Positions 39,849-49,040 are shown, counted from the first letter of the stretch. The stretch is DNA of 64,000 nt from JASHVB01 sp963762885 (GCA_963762885.1 CAVXNH010000115.1:124001-188000); one strand, 5' to 3'. A program made the numbers and translations. Notes: generated by a model from the sequence alone, not told the origin.

Positions 39849-41024
39849 TCACGCCTCCACAGCCGCCGGATCATGCTCGTACAACCAGCGCAACGCGTCC
39901 GGCGCCCGATCCCCCACCCGCGCGAACTCGGCATCCCGGGCGCATTGCTCTGACCCGTCGCGCATATGAAACCGCGTCTTGTTCGCCCGCGACATCGCTT
40001 GCAGCGTACTCACCCGAGGCAGCCGGAGCGTCTCATACCGCCGCAGCGCACCCACGACATCGCCACCGCCGGCGACAAGACAGGCCGCCAGCGCTGCGCC
40101 ATCCTCGATCGCCTGCGCTGCACCCTGTCCCATGAACGGATACATCGGGTGGCACGCATCCCCCAGCAACGTCGCCCGCCCCACCGACCACCGAGGCAGC
40201 GGATCGCGATCGAACAACGCCCAGATGAAGCAGGTTTCCGCCGCGCCGATGATGCGGCCGATCTGTGGATGCCATCCCGCAAACGCCACCAGCGCGCGGT
40301 CGACCGTCGCCCGGTCGGTCCAGTCCTCGCGGTTCCACGTGTCATGCTCTGTCCAGCCGACGAAATTCAACAGCCGGCCGCCCGACACGAAATAATGCAC
40401 GAAATGGCCGCCGGGACCGAGCCAGGACTGGTTGCCGGGTTCCAGTCCGAGATCGGCAATGCGTTCCACTGGGACCAACCCACGAAAGGCGACACAACCG
40501 GCGAACAGCGGCGCATCGTCGCCGAACAGCCGCGCCCGCACGGTCGAATGGATGCCGTCCGCGCCAACCAGAACATCGACCGAACACCGCACACCGTTGT
40601 CGAACCACGCCTCGACGCCGCTGTCCTGTTCGGCAAAGCCGGCAAGCCGGTGGCCGAGATGCACATGATCCGGCGGAAAACCCGACGCGATCGCCGCCAG
40701 CAGATCGCGGCGATGGATCGTCAGATGCGGCGCGCCGTACAATTGCTCGCACCGCGGATTCAACACCGCCCGTTGCAGCGTGCGCCCGTCCTGCCAGCGG
40801 CGCTGATGCGTGACCAGCGGCCGCACGCCGTCGCGGTCGAGCGCCGGACCGAGGCCAAGCCGCTGCAGCACGCGCACCGCATTCGGCCCCATGTTGATGC
40901 CGCCGCCGACCTCGGTCAGTTCCGGCGCCTGTTCGTAGACGTCTACCTCGAAGCCGGTCTGGCGCAATGCCACAGCGGCGGTCAGCCCGCCGATCCCAGC
41001 GCCGATGATGGCGATGCGCAGCAC
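39849..41024 (-). CDS. FAD-dependent monooxygenase (salicylate / 3-hydroxybenzoate hydroxylase type)
   Basis: A 391-residue class A flavin hydroxylase. IAIIGAGIGGLTAAVALRQ is the FAD-binding motif, VLVGADGIHSTVRARLFG the conserved DG motif and TLLGDACHPMYPFMGQGAAQ the second FAD motif. Closest relatives by pattern are salicylate 1-, 3-hydroxybenzoate 6- and 6-hydroxynicotinate 3-hydroxylases. The start is taken as GTG at 41024, because the reading upstream overlaps the CoA-transferase gene; the gap to that gene is 13 bases. With the CoA-transferase subunit and the enol-lactonase-like hydrolase upstream it suggests an aromatic ring pathway of beta-ketoadipate style. Confidence 0.85.
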   Translation of the reverse strand: MLRIAIIGAGIGGLTAAVALRQTGFEVDVYEQAPELTEVGGGINMGPNAVRVLQRLGLGPALDRDGVRPLVTHQRRWQDGRTLQRAVLNPRCEQLYGAPHLTIHRRDLLAAIASGFPPDHVHLGHRLAGFAEQDSGVEAWFDNGVRCSVDVLVGADGIHSTVRARLFGDDAPLFAGCVAFRGLVPVERIADLGLEPGNQSWLGPGGHFVHYFVSGGRLLNFVGWTEHDTWNREDWTDRATVDRALVAFAGWHPQIGRIIGAAETCFIWALFDRDPLPRWSVGRATLLGDACHPMYPFMGQGAAQAIEDGAALAACLVAGGGDVVGALRRYETLRLPRVSTLQAMSRANKTRFHMRDGSEQCARDAEFARVGDRAPDALRWLYEHDPAAVEA

Positions 41025-41037
41025 GTCGGCGGCCCTG

Positions 41038-41721
41038 CTAGAATCCCGTCGGATCGCCGTATGGCACGTGCAGCACGCGATCCACAAAGATGCCGGGTGT
41101 CACCACGTGGTCGGGATTGATCTCGCCCAATTCGCGCACGTGCTGGGTCTGCACGATTGTGAGTTTCGCCGCCATGGCGATCACCGGATTGAAGTTGCGG
41201 CCGGATTCGCGGAACGTCAGGTTGCCCCAGCGATCCGCCTCCCAAGCCTCCACCAGCGCCACGTCGCCAGGCAGCGATTGTTCGAGGATGTAGGTGCGGC
41301 CGTCGATTTCCCGATGCTCCTTGCCGACCGCCATCTTGGTGCCGACACCGGTGGCGGTGAAGAACGCCGGCACGCCGGCACCCGCGGCGCGCATGCGCTC
41401 CGCCAGCGTTCCCTGCGGCACAATTTCCAATTCGATCTTTCCGGCGCGGTAGAGGGTTTCGAACACCACGGGATCGGACGAGCGCGGGAACGAACAGACG
41501 ATCTTGCGCACCCGGCCGAGTTCCATCAGCCGCGCCAGCCCGATATGGCCGACGCCCGCGTTGTTGGCGGCGACCGTGAGGTCCTTGGCACCCTGATGGA
41601 TCAGGCCGTCGATCAGCGCGTTGGGCTGGCCGACGGCGCCGAAGCCACCGATCAGCACGGTGGAGCCGTCCGCGATGCCCGCCATGGCGTCGGCCATGTC
41701 CTGGACGATCTTGTTGATCAT
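41038..41721 (-). CDS. 3-oxoacid CoA-transferase subunit A
   Basis: A 227-residue alpha subunit of a family I CoA-transferase (ScoA/PcaI/AtoD). VLIGGFGAVGQPNALIDGLI is the oxyanion/CoA-binding G-G-F-G-x-x-G-x-P motif, and VAANNAGVGHIGLARLM follows. The catalytic glutamate of these enzymes lies on subunit B, and no B-subunit gene is present on either side. The start at 41721 (MINKIVQDM) follows ACGGGGCAG. In the beta-ketoadipate pathway PcaIJ activates 3-oxoadipate; the enol-lactonase-like neighbour supports that setting. Confidence 0.87.
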   Translation of the reverse strand: MINKIVQDMADAMAGIADGSTVLIGGFGAVGQPNALIDGLIHQGAKDLTVAANNAGVGHIGLARLMELGRVRKIVCSFPRSSDPVVFETLYRAGKIELEIVPQGTLAERMRAAGAGVPAFFTATGVGTKMAVGKEHREIDGRTYILEQSLPGDVALVEAWEADRWGNLTFRESGRNFNPVIAMAAKLTIVQTQHVRELGEINPDHVVTPGIFVDRVLHVPYGDPTGF

Positions 41722-41800
41722 GCGTTTTCTGCCCCGTCGCGTTTTCCTGGATCGCTCCGGATCAGGTGTAGCGCCAGGGAACGCGGTCCGCCAGACGGGG

Positions 41801-42622
41801 CTATCCCTGAGCCTGCCGGTTGAGAAACGCCAGCAGGTCCAGAGCACACCGTTGCGGTACGGCATCGGTGATGTTGTGCGGCAGGCCGGCGTAGCTCAGC
41901 GTTTCCTGTCGGGGCACGCGCTTCAGCACATCGTAGTGATCGGCGGTGTGCAGCGGGTCGCCGCCGGGCAACACGAACAGGCACGGACAGCGCACCTCGC
42001 CCAGCCGCGCGGTAAAATCCACCCGCGACATCATGGTGACGTAGCGCGCCAGGAATTGTGGATCGTTGCGCGCGGCGTCGTCGAGGAACCATTCGACGAA
42101 GCCGTCCTCCACCTGCGTCAAATCGAAGCGTGTGGCGATGGTGCGGCGCAGAAACGGTTTCACCCCTTCGGTGACCAGCCCTTGCACCCAACCCGCGTAG
42201 TCCGTGTGGCCGGCGGACGACTGCAATCCCGGAATCGTTGCGAACCCGGCCAACGTCTTCACCCGGTGCGGATCGGTGATCGCGGTATGCAGCGCGACAA
42301 TGCCGCCGGCGGACGACCCCGCAAGATGCGCCTTGTCCACCCCAAGCGCATCCAGCAGTTCCACCACGTCGCGGCCGAGGCGCTCGATCGACAGCGCGCC
42401 CTCACCCGGGATTTGCGACAGGCCGTGGCCGCGCATGTCCCAGCGCACCACGCGATATTGCGCTGCGAGGATCGGCACCCAGGCATACATCCGGTTCATG
42501 CTGCCCATGGCGGCGTGCAGCAACACCACGGTGTCGCGCGGCTTCCAGGGCGGCGCGAAATCGTCGATGGTGTAGCGGATGCGGATGCCGTCGCTGGCAG
42601 TGAAGTAGCGGGACTCGCCCAT
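41801..42622 (-). CDS. Alpha/beta hydrolase (3-oxoadipate enol-lactonase-like)
   Basis: A 273-residue alpha/beta-hydrolase. The nucleophile elbow is AGSSAGGIVALHTA (Ser in G-x-S-x-G), the oxyanion region VVLLHAAMGSMNRM, and the acid and His lie in LPGGDPLHTADHY and AGLPHNITDAVP. Size and pattern fit PcaD/RutD-type lactonases and ring-cleavage hydrolases. It is the first gene of the three-gene aromatic-type cluster and diverges from thiD with about 100 bases between starts. RBS AAGGGG lies before the ATG at 42622. Confidence 0.83.
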   Translation of the reverse strand: MGESRYFTASDGIRIRYTIDDFAPPWKPRDTVVLLHAAMGSMNRMYAWVPILAAQYRVVRWDMRGHGLSQIPGEGALSIERLGRDVVELLDALGVDKAHLAGSSAGGIVALHTAITDPHRVKTLAGFATIPGLQSSAGHTDYAGWVQGLVTEGVKPFLRRTIATRFDLTQVEDGFVEWFLDDAARNDPQFLARYVTMMSRVDFTARLGEVRCPCLFVLPGGDPLHTADHYDVLKRVPRQETLSYAGLPHNITDAVPQRCALDLLAFLNRQAQG

Positions 42623-42721
42623 GCAGCGCCCCTTCCCGATCGCGTTTGGCCGTGGGCGCAAGTGTCCAGCGTGCGCGGCGCCAGCGTCAAGCGACCGTGG
42701 CTGAGAGACGAGGAAGATGCG

Positions 42722-43543
42722 ATGCCTGAGGCGATACCGAATGTGCTGACGATCGCCGGCTCCGACCCTAGCGGCGGCGCCGGGATCCAGGCGGACCTGA
42801 AGACGTTCTCGGCGCTGGGGGTGTATGGCGCCTCGGTCATCACGGCACTGACGGCGCAGAACACCCAGGGCGTGCGCGGCTTTACGGTGGTGGATCCTGG
42901 CTTCGTCGCCGACCAGATCGATGCGGTGTTCGACGACCTGCGCATCGACGCGGTGAAGATCGGCATGGTCGCGACGGCCGCGGTCGCGACGATGATCGCC
43001 GACCGGCTGCGGCACTATCGGCCGCGCAACATCGTGCTCGATCCGGTGATGGTGGCGAAGAGCGGCGACAGGCTGTTGCAGGACGACGCGATTGCCGCCA
43101 TTCGCGACCTGCTGGTTCCGTTGGCGACGGTGATCACGCCCAATCTGCCGGAAGCGGCCGTGCTGTGCGGCGAGGCCGCACCGCTGACGCTGGCCGAAAT
43201 GCACCGCACCGCACGTGAATTGCATCGGCGCGGCGCGCGGGCGGTGTTGCTGAAGGGCGGTGCGCTCGACAGCGCTGACAGTCCCGACCTGTTGTTCGAC
43301 GGCAGCGACATGTTCGAGCTGCCGGCGCGTCGGATCGACACACGTAACACCCACGGCACCGGCTGCACGCTGTCGGCGGCGATCGCAGCTTTGCTGCCGC
43401 GTTATGAATTGCAGGAGGCCGCACGGCGCGCCAAGGCGTATCTCACTGCCGCGATGGCCGCGAGCGATCGGCTGACGGTGGGCAGCGGACGCGGGCCGGT
43501 GCACCATTTCCATGCGCTTTGGCTGGAGGATCGCAGGCCATGA
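42722..43543 (+). CDS. thiD: Hydroxymethylpyrimidine/phosphomethylpyrimidine kinase
   Basis: A 273-residue ribokinase-family enzyme. VLTIAGSDPSGGAGIQADLK is the substrate-binding N-terminus, VLDPVMVAKSGDRLL the central motif, and NTHGTGCTLSAAIAALL the anion hole with the catalytic Asp/Cys region. It phosphorylates HMP and HMP-P to HMP-PP for thiamine synthesis and salvage. RBS GAGGAAG. Its TGA overlaps the ATG of tenA (ATGA), so thiD and tenA form a coupled salvage operon. Thiamine made here would serve the ThDP enzymes of this window, OdhA included. Confidence 0.94.
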   Translation: MPEAIPNVLTIAGSDPSGGAGIQADLKTFSALGVYGASVITALTAQNTQGVRGFTVVDPGFVADQIDAVFDDLRIDAVKIGMVATAAVATMIADRLRHYRPRNIVLDPVMVAKSGDRLLQDDAIAAIRDLLVPLATVITPNLPEAAVLCGEAAPLTLAEMHRTARELHRRGARAVLLKGGALDSADSPDLLFDGSDMFELPARRIDTRNTHGTGCTLSAAIAALLPRYELQEAARRAKAYLTAAMAASDRLTVGSGRGPVHHFHALWLEDRRP

Positions 43544-44196
43544 GTTTTTCCGACACCGCTTGGGAACGCGTGGCTCGGCTGCGCGAGGCGATCCATGCAT
43601 TGCCGTTCAATCGCGAACTCGCCGGCGGCACGCTGAGCACGCAGCGATTTCGCGGCTATATCGTGCAGGATGCGCTGTATCTCGGGCAATACGCGCGCAT
43701 CCTGGCGCTGGCCGGAGCGCGTGGACCGAATGGCGCGGCGTTGCACGCGTTTGCCTCCTGCGCGCTGGAGGCGGTGGCGGTCGAGCAAGCGCTGCACGAG
43801 CAATATCTGGCGCAGTTCGGTGTGGGTGCGGCAGATGCCGAACCCTCGCCGGATTGTCTTGGCTATACCAGCTTCCTGCTCGCCACGGCATATCATGAAC
43901 CTTGGGAAGTGCTGGTGGCGGCGCTGCTGCCGTGCTTCTGGATCTATTGGGATGTCGGCAATGCCATCGCCCGCGTTGCCGATGCCGGCAATCCGTATCG
44001 GGCATGGATCGACACTTATGCGGATGAAGGTTTTGGCGAGGCGGTGCGTACGGTCATCGGCATCACCGACCGTGCTGCCGAGGCGACAACGGCGGCGATC
44101 AAGGCTCGCATGCTGACGACGTTCGTGCGTTCGACACAGTACGAATTTCTGTTTTGGGATGGCGCGTACCAGCAGCGAGGGTGGCCGGCGGTATGA
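43540..44196 (+). CDS. tenA: TenA family aminopyrimidine aminohydrolase (thiaminase II)
   Basis: A 218-residue all-helical TenA protein. ALLPCFWIYWDVG carries the catalytic cysteine (Cys135 of B. subtilis TenA), STQYEFLFWDGAY the C-terminal Tyr-Glu, and SCALEAVAVEQALHEQY an active-site helix. It hydrolyses aminomethyl-HMP, or thiamine, to HMP for salvage. It is translationally coupled to thiD. A half copy of the family B repeat follows ten bases after the stop. Confidence 0.92.
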   Translation: MSFSDTAWERVARLREAIHALPFNRELAGGTLSTQRFRGYIVQDALYLGQYARILALAGARGPNGAALHAFASCALEAVAVEQALHEQYLAQFGVGAADAEPSPDCLGYTSFLLATAYHEPWEVLVAALLPCFWIYWDVGNAIARVADAGNPYRAWIDTYADEGFGEAVRTVIGITDRAAEATTAAIKARMLTTFVRSTQYEFLFWDGAYQQRGWPAV

Positions 44197-44205
44197 GTAC
44201 CAACT

Positions 44206-44236
44206 GTCATTGCGAGGAGCGAAGCGACGCGGCAAT
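44206..44236. repeat. Half copy of family B repeat
   Basis: The left arm only: gtcattgcgaggagcgaagc followed by gacgcggcaat. The inverse arm is missing, so no hairpin forms. Confidence 0.7.
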
Positions 44237-44308
44237 GATGGCACCCCTTGCTTGCCTTCGCTGTGCCCGCCCTGCACGCTGCGGCGCCGCAACACGAAGG
44301 AGACAGCC

Positions 44309-46096
44309 ATGTCCGATCCGGTCCGCCGCTCACTGTGCGATGCCGTCGATGGGTCTGTGCTCATGGGACACATGGGCGAATTCGCCCGCTGGGTGAAGTT
44401 GTCGGGCACGCCTGACGAATTGACCAGCCTGCATTATGTAAAGAGCCGGTTGGACGAATTTGGTTATCGCACGGAGTTGTTGCACCACGACGCCTATATC
44501 AGCCTGCCGGGGCGATCACGGGTCGATGTCGATAACCAGACGCTGACCAGCATTACGCATTCGTTCTCGCGATCGTCTCCGGCCGAGGGCGTGACGGGCC
44601 GGCTGGTCTATGTCGGTGATGGCGCGGCGTCCGATTTTGCCGGGGTCGATGTGCATGGCGCCATTGTGCTGACCGAAGGAATTGCCAGTCCGGGACAGGC
44701 GGCGAATGCCTCGCGCGCCGGCGCGGTGGGGCAGATCCAGATCAGCCCGCATGAGCATTTGCACGAGATGTGCGTGTCGCCGGTGTGGGGCAGCCCATCG
44801 GCGGAGACTCTGGCGCAGTTGCCCAGCACCGTGGTCTGCACGGTGTCGAACGCCGACGGCAGCGCGTTGCGCGACCGGGTGGCGCGAGGCGAACAGCCTC
44901 GGGTGACGCTGCATGCGGAGGTGGATAGCGGCTGGCGGCAGACGCCGATCCTGGTGGCGGAACTGGATGGGCCGGATACGGATGGGCCGTTCGTGTTGTA
45001 CTCCGGGCATCACGACACCTGGTATTATGGCGTGATGGATAACGGCGCGGCAAACGCGACGATGCTGGAAGTGGCGCGGCTGATGGCTCCGCAACAGTCG
45101 GCGTGGCGGCGCGGGTTGCGGCTGTGTTTCTGGTCGGGGCACTCGCATGGGCGGTATTCCGGGTCCACATGGTATGCCGACCAGAATTGGGACGAGTTGG
45201 AACGGCGCTGCGCGGTGCACCTGAATGTCGATTCCACCGGCGGCGTTGGCGCAGTGGTGTTAGAGCATGCGTCGGCGGCGCCGGAACTGTTGGGACTGGC
45301 GGGCGAGGCGATCGGCGAACAGACCGGCGCGCGCTATGTCGGGCGGCGGATGGGGCGCTCGGGCGACCAGTCGTTCTGGGGCATCGGCATTCCGGCGATG
45401 TTCGGCACGCTGAGCGAGCAACCGCCGGCGCCGGTGAAGATGCGCAATGCGCTGGGCTGGTGGTGGCACACGCCGCACGACACGCTGGACAAGATCGATC
45501 CGGCGAACCTGGTGCGCGACACCAAGGTGTATGTGCACACACTATGGCGACTGCTGACCGATCCTGTGCTGCCGCTGGATTTCGTGACGCATGCAAGCGG
45601 GCTGTTAGAGGAGCTGGGGGGATTTCGGGCGTCTCTGGACGGGCGGTTTGCCGTGGACGGGTTGGTCGCGGCGGCCGAGGCGTTGCGCGATGCAGCGTCG
45701 GCGGGAGGTCACGACGATGCGGCGCTGATGCGGGCATCGCGCGCCCTGGCGCCGGTGTATTATACCAGCGGCGATCGTTTCGTGCATGACCCGGCGTTGC
45801 CGCTGCCGGCCTGGCCGGTGTTGCAGCCGCTGCGCGATCTGGCGAAGAGCGCGCCTGGGTCGGATGCCGCGCATGCGCTGACCGTTAGTGCGACGCGCGG
45901 GAGAAACCGGATGCTGCATGCGTTGCGCGAGGCCGTGGCTCACCTCTCCCGCGAGAGCGGGAGAGGTTATCCTTTTACGGCACCGGCCGTCAGGCCGCTG
46001 ATCAGGAACTTGCGGACGGCGAGCGAAAACACCAGTACGGGCAGCATCACCAGCGTGCCGCCGGCAGCGATGCGACCCCATTCCCAGCCGACATAG
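44309..46096 (+). CDS. M28 family metallopeptidase with PA domain
   Basis: A roughly 595-residue peptidase of the PSMA/aminopeptidase type. A protease-associated insert (GRLVYVGDGAASDFAGVDVH, HGAIVLTEG) comes before the zinc domain. Metal ligands include GHHDTWYYGVMDNGAANATM (His-x-Asp and Asp), LCFWSGHSHGRYSG where an Glu pair is usual, NVDSTG (Asp) and WWHTPHDTLDKI (His). No signal peptide, so probably cytoplasmic. RBS AAGGAGA. The last about 50 residues are read through a family A repeat and antisense to the neighbouring permease 3' end, so the natural stop was probably lost. Confidence 0.82.
   Translation: MSDPVRRSLCDAVDGSVLMGHMGEFARWVKLSGTPDELTSLHYVKSRLDEFGYRTELLHHDAYISLPGRSRVDVDNQTLTSITHSFSRSSPAEGVTGRLVYVGDGAASDFAGVDVHGAIVLTEGIASPGQAANASRAGAVGQIQISPHEHLHEMCVSPVWGSPSAETLAQLPSTVVCTVSNADGSALRDRVARGEQPRVTLHAEVDSGWRQTPILVAELDGPDTDGPFVLYSGHHDTWYYGVMDNGAANATMLEVARLMAPQQSAWRRGLRLCFWSGHSHGRYSGSTWYADQNWDELERRCAVHLNVDSTGGVGAVVLEHASAAPELLGLAGEAIGEQTGARYVGRRMGRSGDQSFWGIGIPAMFGTLSEQPPAPVKMRNALGWWWHTPHDTLDKIDPANLVRDTKVYVHTLWRLLTDPVLPLDFVTHASGLLEELGGFRASLDGRFAVDGLVAAAEALRDAASAGGHDDAALMRASRALAPVYYTSGDRFVHDPALPLPAWPVLQPLRDLAKSAPGSDAAHALTVSATRGRNRMLHALREAVAHLSRESGRGYPFTAPAVRPLIRNLRTASENTSTGSITSVPPAAMRPHSQPT
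45942..45966. repeat. Family A stem-loop core
   Basis: acctctcccg, a five-base loop and cgggagaggt: just the core hairpin of family A. It forms part of the M28 peptidase 3' coding end and adjoins the stop of the opposite permease gene. Confidence 0.7.
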
Positions 46097-46777
46097 TTCA
46101 TGAAATTCACCACCGCGACCGGCGCGGTCATCGCTTGCGACCGTGTCAGGATCAAAGCGAAAAAGAAGTCATTCCATGAAAACACGAAACACAGGATCGC
46201 CGTCGCGGCCAGCCCCGGCGCCGCCGTTGGCAGCACCACGCGCAGCATCGCCTGGAAGTAGCTGGCGCCGTCGATCCACGCCGCTTCCTCCAACGCACGC
46301 GGGGTGTTTTCGAAGAAGGAGCGCATCAGCCAGATCACCAGCGACAGGTTGAAAGTGAGATAAATTACGATCAGCCCCAACCGCGTGTCGAGCAAATGCA
46401 GATCGCGATACGCCAGGAAATAGGGAATGGCGAACGCGGTCGGCGGCGCCAGCCGGCTGGCGATCACCCAGAGACTCGAGCATGTCGGACCGCGTGTGCA
46501 TTCGCGCCAGCGCATAGGCCGCGGGCACGCCCACCACCATCGACACCGCGGTAGACGTGATGCTGACCACCGCGCTATTGGCAAACGAATGCGGGAAGTC
46601 CCCACGCCACAGCGCTTGGTAATTGGCAATCGTCGGCGCGAACCACAGCTTCGGCGGAAACGCGAAGATGTCGGCGTTGGTCTCGAACGACATCCGCAGC
46701 AGCCAGAGGAACGGCGCCAGCACCAGAACGACCAGCAGCAGCACCAGCGCGTGGATGATCAGCCGATCGGCTTTCAT
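45967..46777 (-). CDS. Carbohydrate-type ABC transporter permease (MalG-like), one frameshift
   Basis: About 270 residues with six membrane segments. MKADRLIIHALVLLLVVLVL begins the first frame. The second frame has the EAA loop EEAAWIDGASYFQAMLRVVLP, diagnostic of importer permeases, and a C-terminal RKFLISGLTAGAVKG typical of the MalG/CarB group. The frames join near 46470-46480 by removing one base. It pairs with the permease encoded just upstream (ATGA overlap). The 3' end abuts the family A repeat core and overlaps the M28 gene on the other strand. Confidence 0.85.
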
Positions 46778-47706
46778 TCCGCGGCGCCCCAGCCGGTCAG
46801 ACGCACGATCACCCAGCTCAGCACCAAGGTCGCCGCCACCAGCACGACCGTAATCGCGCTGGAATACCCCAAATAGGAAAAATTGAAGGCTTGCTCGAAG
46901 GCGTAGTAGTTTGTCACCTCGGTCACCGAACCTGGTCCGCCGTCGGTCAGCAGATAGATCAATGGGAACGCCTTGATGCTGTCGATCAGGCGGAACAGGC
47001 CGGCGACCATCAGGGTGCCTCGGATATATGGCAGCACGACGTACAGCGTGGTTTGCCAATGTCGCGCGCCATCGACCTTAGCGGCATCCAGCAACTCGTC
47101 AGGCAGGGTCTGCAAAGCGGCCAGCACCATCAGCATGGTCAGCGGAAACCACTCCCAGGTATCGGCGGCGATGATTGCCGGTAACGCCCAGGTCGGGTCG
47201 GTGATGAGGGCAGGCACGTTGAGCCCCAGCGCCTGCAACGCCCAGTAAATAGGGCTGATATCGGGCGTGTACAGCACCTTCCAGATGATCGCGACGACGA
47301 TCGGCGGCAGCACCATCGGGATGAGGAAGACGGTGCGGAGGGCTCTTAGCAGGCCCGATCGCATGTTCAGTAATAGCGCGAAGCCGACGCCGATGAGCAG
47401 TTGCAGGCTTACCGTCCAGAAGGACAGCTTTGCCTGCACCCAGAGCGAGTTATGAAATCTTGTATCGGTGAGCAGTAGGGCATAGTTTGCTGTTGGTTGA
47501 TGGAAGTTCCAGGCGGTGGTTGGGTTGGTCAGGTTCAGCGGCGTGAAACTGGTGGCAACGAGGTAGACCATTGGCACCAACGTCACCACCATCAGCATCG
47601 CCAGCGACGGCGCCAGGCAGAGCGTCAGGAATCGCCTTCGCTGGCGGTGCAGGCTGGCTGTGCGGGCTGTGGCGACGAACGGCTGGGCGGCGGCGGCAAC
47701 GCTCAT
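46774..47706 (-). CDS. Carbohydrate-type ABC transporter permease (MalF-like)
   Basis: A 310-residue permease with a cytoplasmic N-terminus and six helices. The EAA loop is ELLDAAKVDGARHWQTTLYVVLP; helices such as FLTLCLAPSLAMLMVVTLVP and the periplasmic IYLLTDGGPGSVTEV are typical for sugar importers of the CUT1 group. The start at 47706 (MSVAAAAQPF) overlaps the stop of the binding-protein gene. A much longer reading of this frame, antisense-like through that gene, is not coding. It forms the channel with the permease downstream. Confidence 0.88.
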   Translation of the reverse strand: MSVAAAAQPFVATARTASLHRQRRRFLTLCLAPSLAMLMVVTLVPMVYLVATSFTPLNLTNPTTAWNFHQPTANYALLLTDTRFHNSLWVQAKLSFWTVSLQLLIGVGFALLLNMRSGLLRALRTVFLIPMVLPPIVVAIIWKVLYTPDISPIYWALQALGLNVPALITDPTWALPAIIAADTWEWFPLTMLMVLAALQTLPDELLDAAKVDGARHWQTTLYVVLPYIRGTLMVAGLFRLIDSIKAFPLIYLLTDGGPGSVTEVTNYYAFEQAFNFSYLGYSSAITVVLVAATLVLSWVIVRLTGWGAAE

Positions 47707-49040
47707 AGGTCGATCTTGTAGCCGCCCATCTTGATCGCCTCGATCGCCTGAGCCTGTGCTTGCTTCAGCGCCGTCGGAGCATCCATCTGTTTGGTCGCGA
47801 TCGCCTCGATGGCGCGGTTGATCTTGTCGCCGACCTGCGGAAACACCGGCACCGTGCGATATTTCATGTAACCCTTTTCGCCGCCCAGCTCGAGCACTTT
47901 CAAGTACAGCGAGGCGACGTCCTGGCCGTTCAATGTCAGTGCCTGCTTGAACGCCTCGCTTTCGATCACCGAGCGACGGCAGATGCTGGGATAGCCGTGG
48001 TCCTTGACCAGCCGCGACAGCGTCTCCTTCGACAGTGCCCACTTGATGAATTCCCACGCGGCGCCCTTGTTGCGTGAGCCGGCGGGGATGCCGAAGCCGT
48101 GGCAGTTCGAACCGGGGAAGGCCCCGGCCGGGCCGCCCGGCAGCAAGCCGTAGCGCACCGTGTTCTTCACTGTGCTGGCGGGATCCTTCGCCAGCGGCAA
48201 GCCCCAGGTCAGCGCCTGACCACGCATGTTGGCGCGGCCCGACATTTGCGACTGCAAGGCCTGGTCGTCGGTAAAGGAGAGAATGCCGGACGGCCCGTAT
48301 TTCATGATCAGGTTGGTGTACCAAACCGCCGATTCCGCTGCCTGCGGCGTGTCGAGGGTTGGCGTCAGGTTCTGCGGCGGGTCCTTGAAGATGCCGCCGC
48401 CGAGCGCCATCAGCCATGGCGGCCAGTTCCAGTGATGCAGCTTGTCGCCGGTCCATGCGGCGACACCGCCTTTGCCGTGCACCGCGTCGCAGACCTTCAT
48501 CAGTTCGTCCATCGTCGTCGGCATGGCAAGGCCGGCCTTTTCGATCAGGTCGCCGCGGCCGGCGTAGAGCAACATGGCGCCGCCCTCGACACCGTAGCCG
48601 TAGGTGTGGCCTTTGGCGTCGCGCATGTTGGCCTGCGCTCCGGAGACGAAATCCGCCGGCTCCCAATCGGGCGGCGTGGCGTTCGGATCGGTGGTGAATT
48701 CGTCGAGGTCGGTGACCCAGCCGGCGCCGATCCAACGGCCTTGATAGATGAAGGTGACGATGATGACGTCGTAGCTCGACCCGCCGGTGGACAGTTCCAG
48801 GTCCATGCGCTGGTTGTAGACCGGGAAGGCCTGAATATCGAAATCCACCTTGATGCCGGTGCGGTCTTCGAATTCCGGAAAGTAGTCGCGCAGGTAGGTG
48901 TGGAACGGGATCGAGAACGCGGCGCCGCGGATCGTTGTGCCGGCGTATTTTGATTTGGCCTGGCCGAGCACTGCAGGCGCGCAAAGTGTCGATGCGGCGC
49001 CGGCCAGTGCGGCACGGCGGGTCAGTGCGGTTATCGGCAT
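47703..49040 (-). CDS. ABC transporter substrate-binding protein, SBP_bac_1 (sugar type)
   Basis: A 445-residue periplasmic protein. A twin-arginine-like signal (TRRAALAGAASTLCAPAVLG) is followed by the family 1 fold: FEDRTGIKVDFDIQAFPVYN, SYDVIIVTFIYQGRWI, GIPAGSRNKGAAWEFIKWAL. Ligands in the family are oligosaccharides, glycerol-phosphate or polyols. It is the first gene of a three-gene importer operon that lacks an ATPase, so the complex presumably borrows a shared MsmK/UgpC-like ATPase encoded elsewhere. Confidence 0.87.
   Translation of the reverse strand: MPITALTRRAALAGAASTLCAPAVLGQAKSKYAGTTIRGAAFSIPFHTYLRDYFPEFEDRTGIKVDFDIQAFPVYNQRMDLELSTGGSSYDVIIVTFIYQGRWIGAGWVTDLDEFTTDPNATPPDWEPADFVSGAQANMRDAKGHTYGYGVEGGAMLLYAGRGDLIEKAGLAMPTTMDELMKVCDAVHGKGGVAAWTGDKLHHWNWPPWLMALGGGIFKDPPQNLTPTLDTPQAAESAVWYTNLIMKYGPSGILSFTDDQALQSQMSGRANMRGQALTWGLPLAKDPASTVKNTVRYGLLPGGPAGAFPGSNCHGFGIPAGSRNKGAAWEFIKWALSKETLSRLVKDHGYPSICRRSVIESEAFKQALTLNGQDVASLYLKVLELGGEKGYMKYRTVPVFPQVGDKINRAIEAIATKQMDAPTALKQAQAQAIEAIKMGGYKIDL

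Noticed and set aside
42623..42721. CTGAGA near thiD as part of a TPP riboswitch
   Set aside because: Only that hexamer is present, right at the RBS. The ACC and GAACCUGAU elements and the three-way junction are missing.
41801..43600. A 599-codon frame extending the alpha/beta hydrolase upstream
   Set aside because: The extension is antisense to thiD, has no domain pattern, and the ATG at 42622 with an RBS fits the family length.
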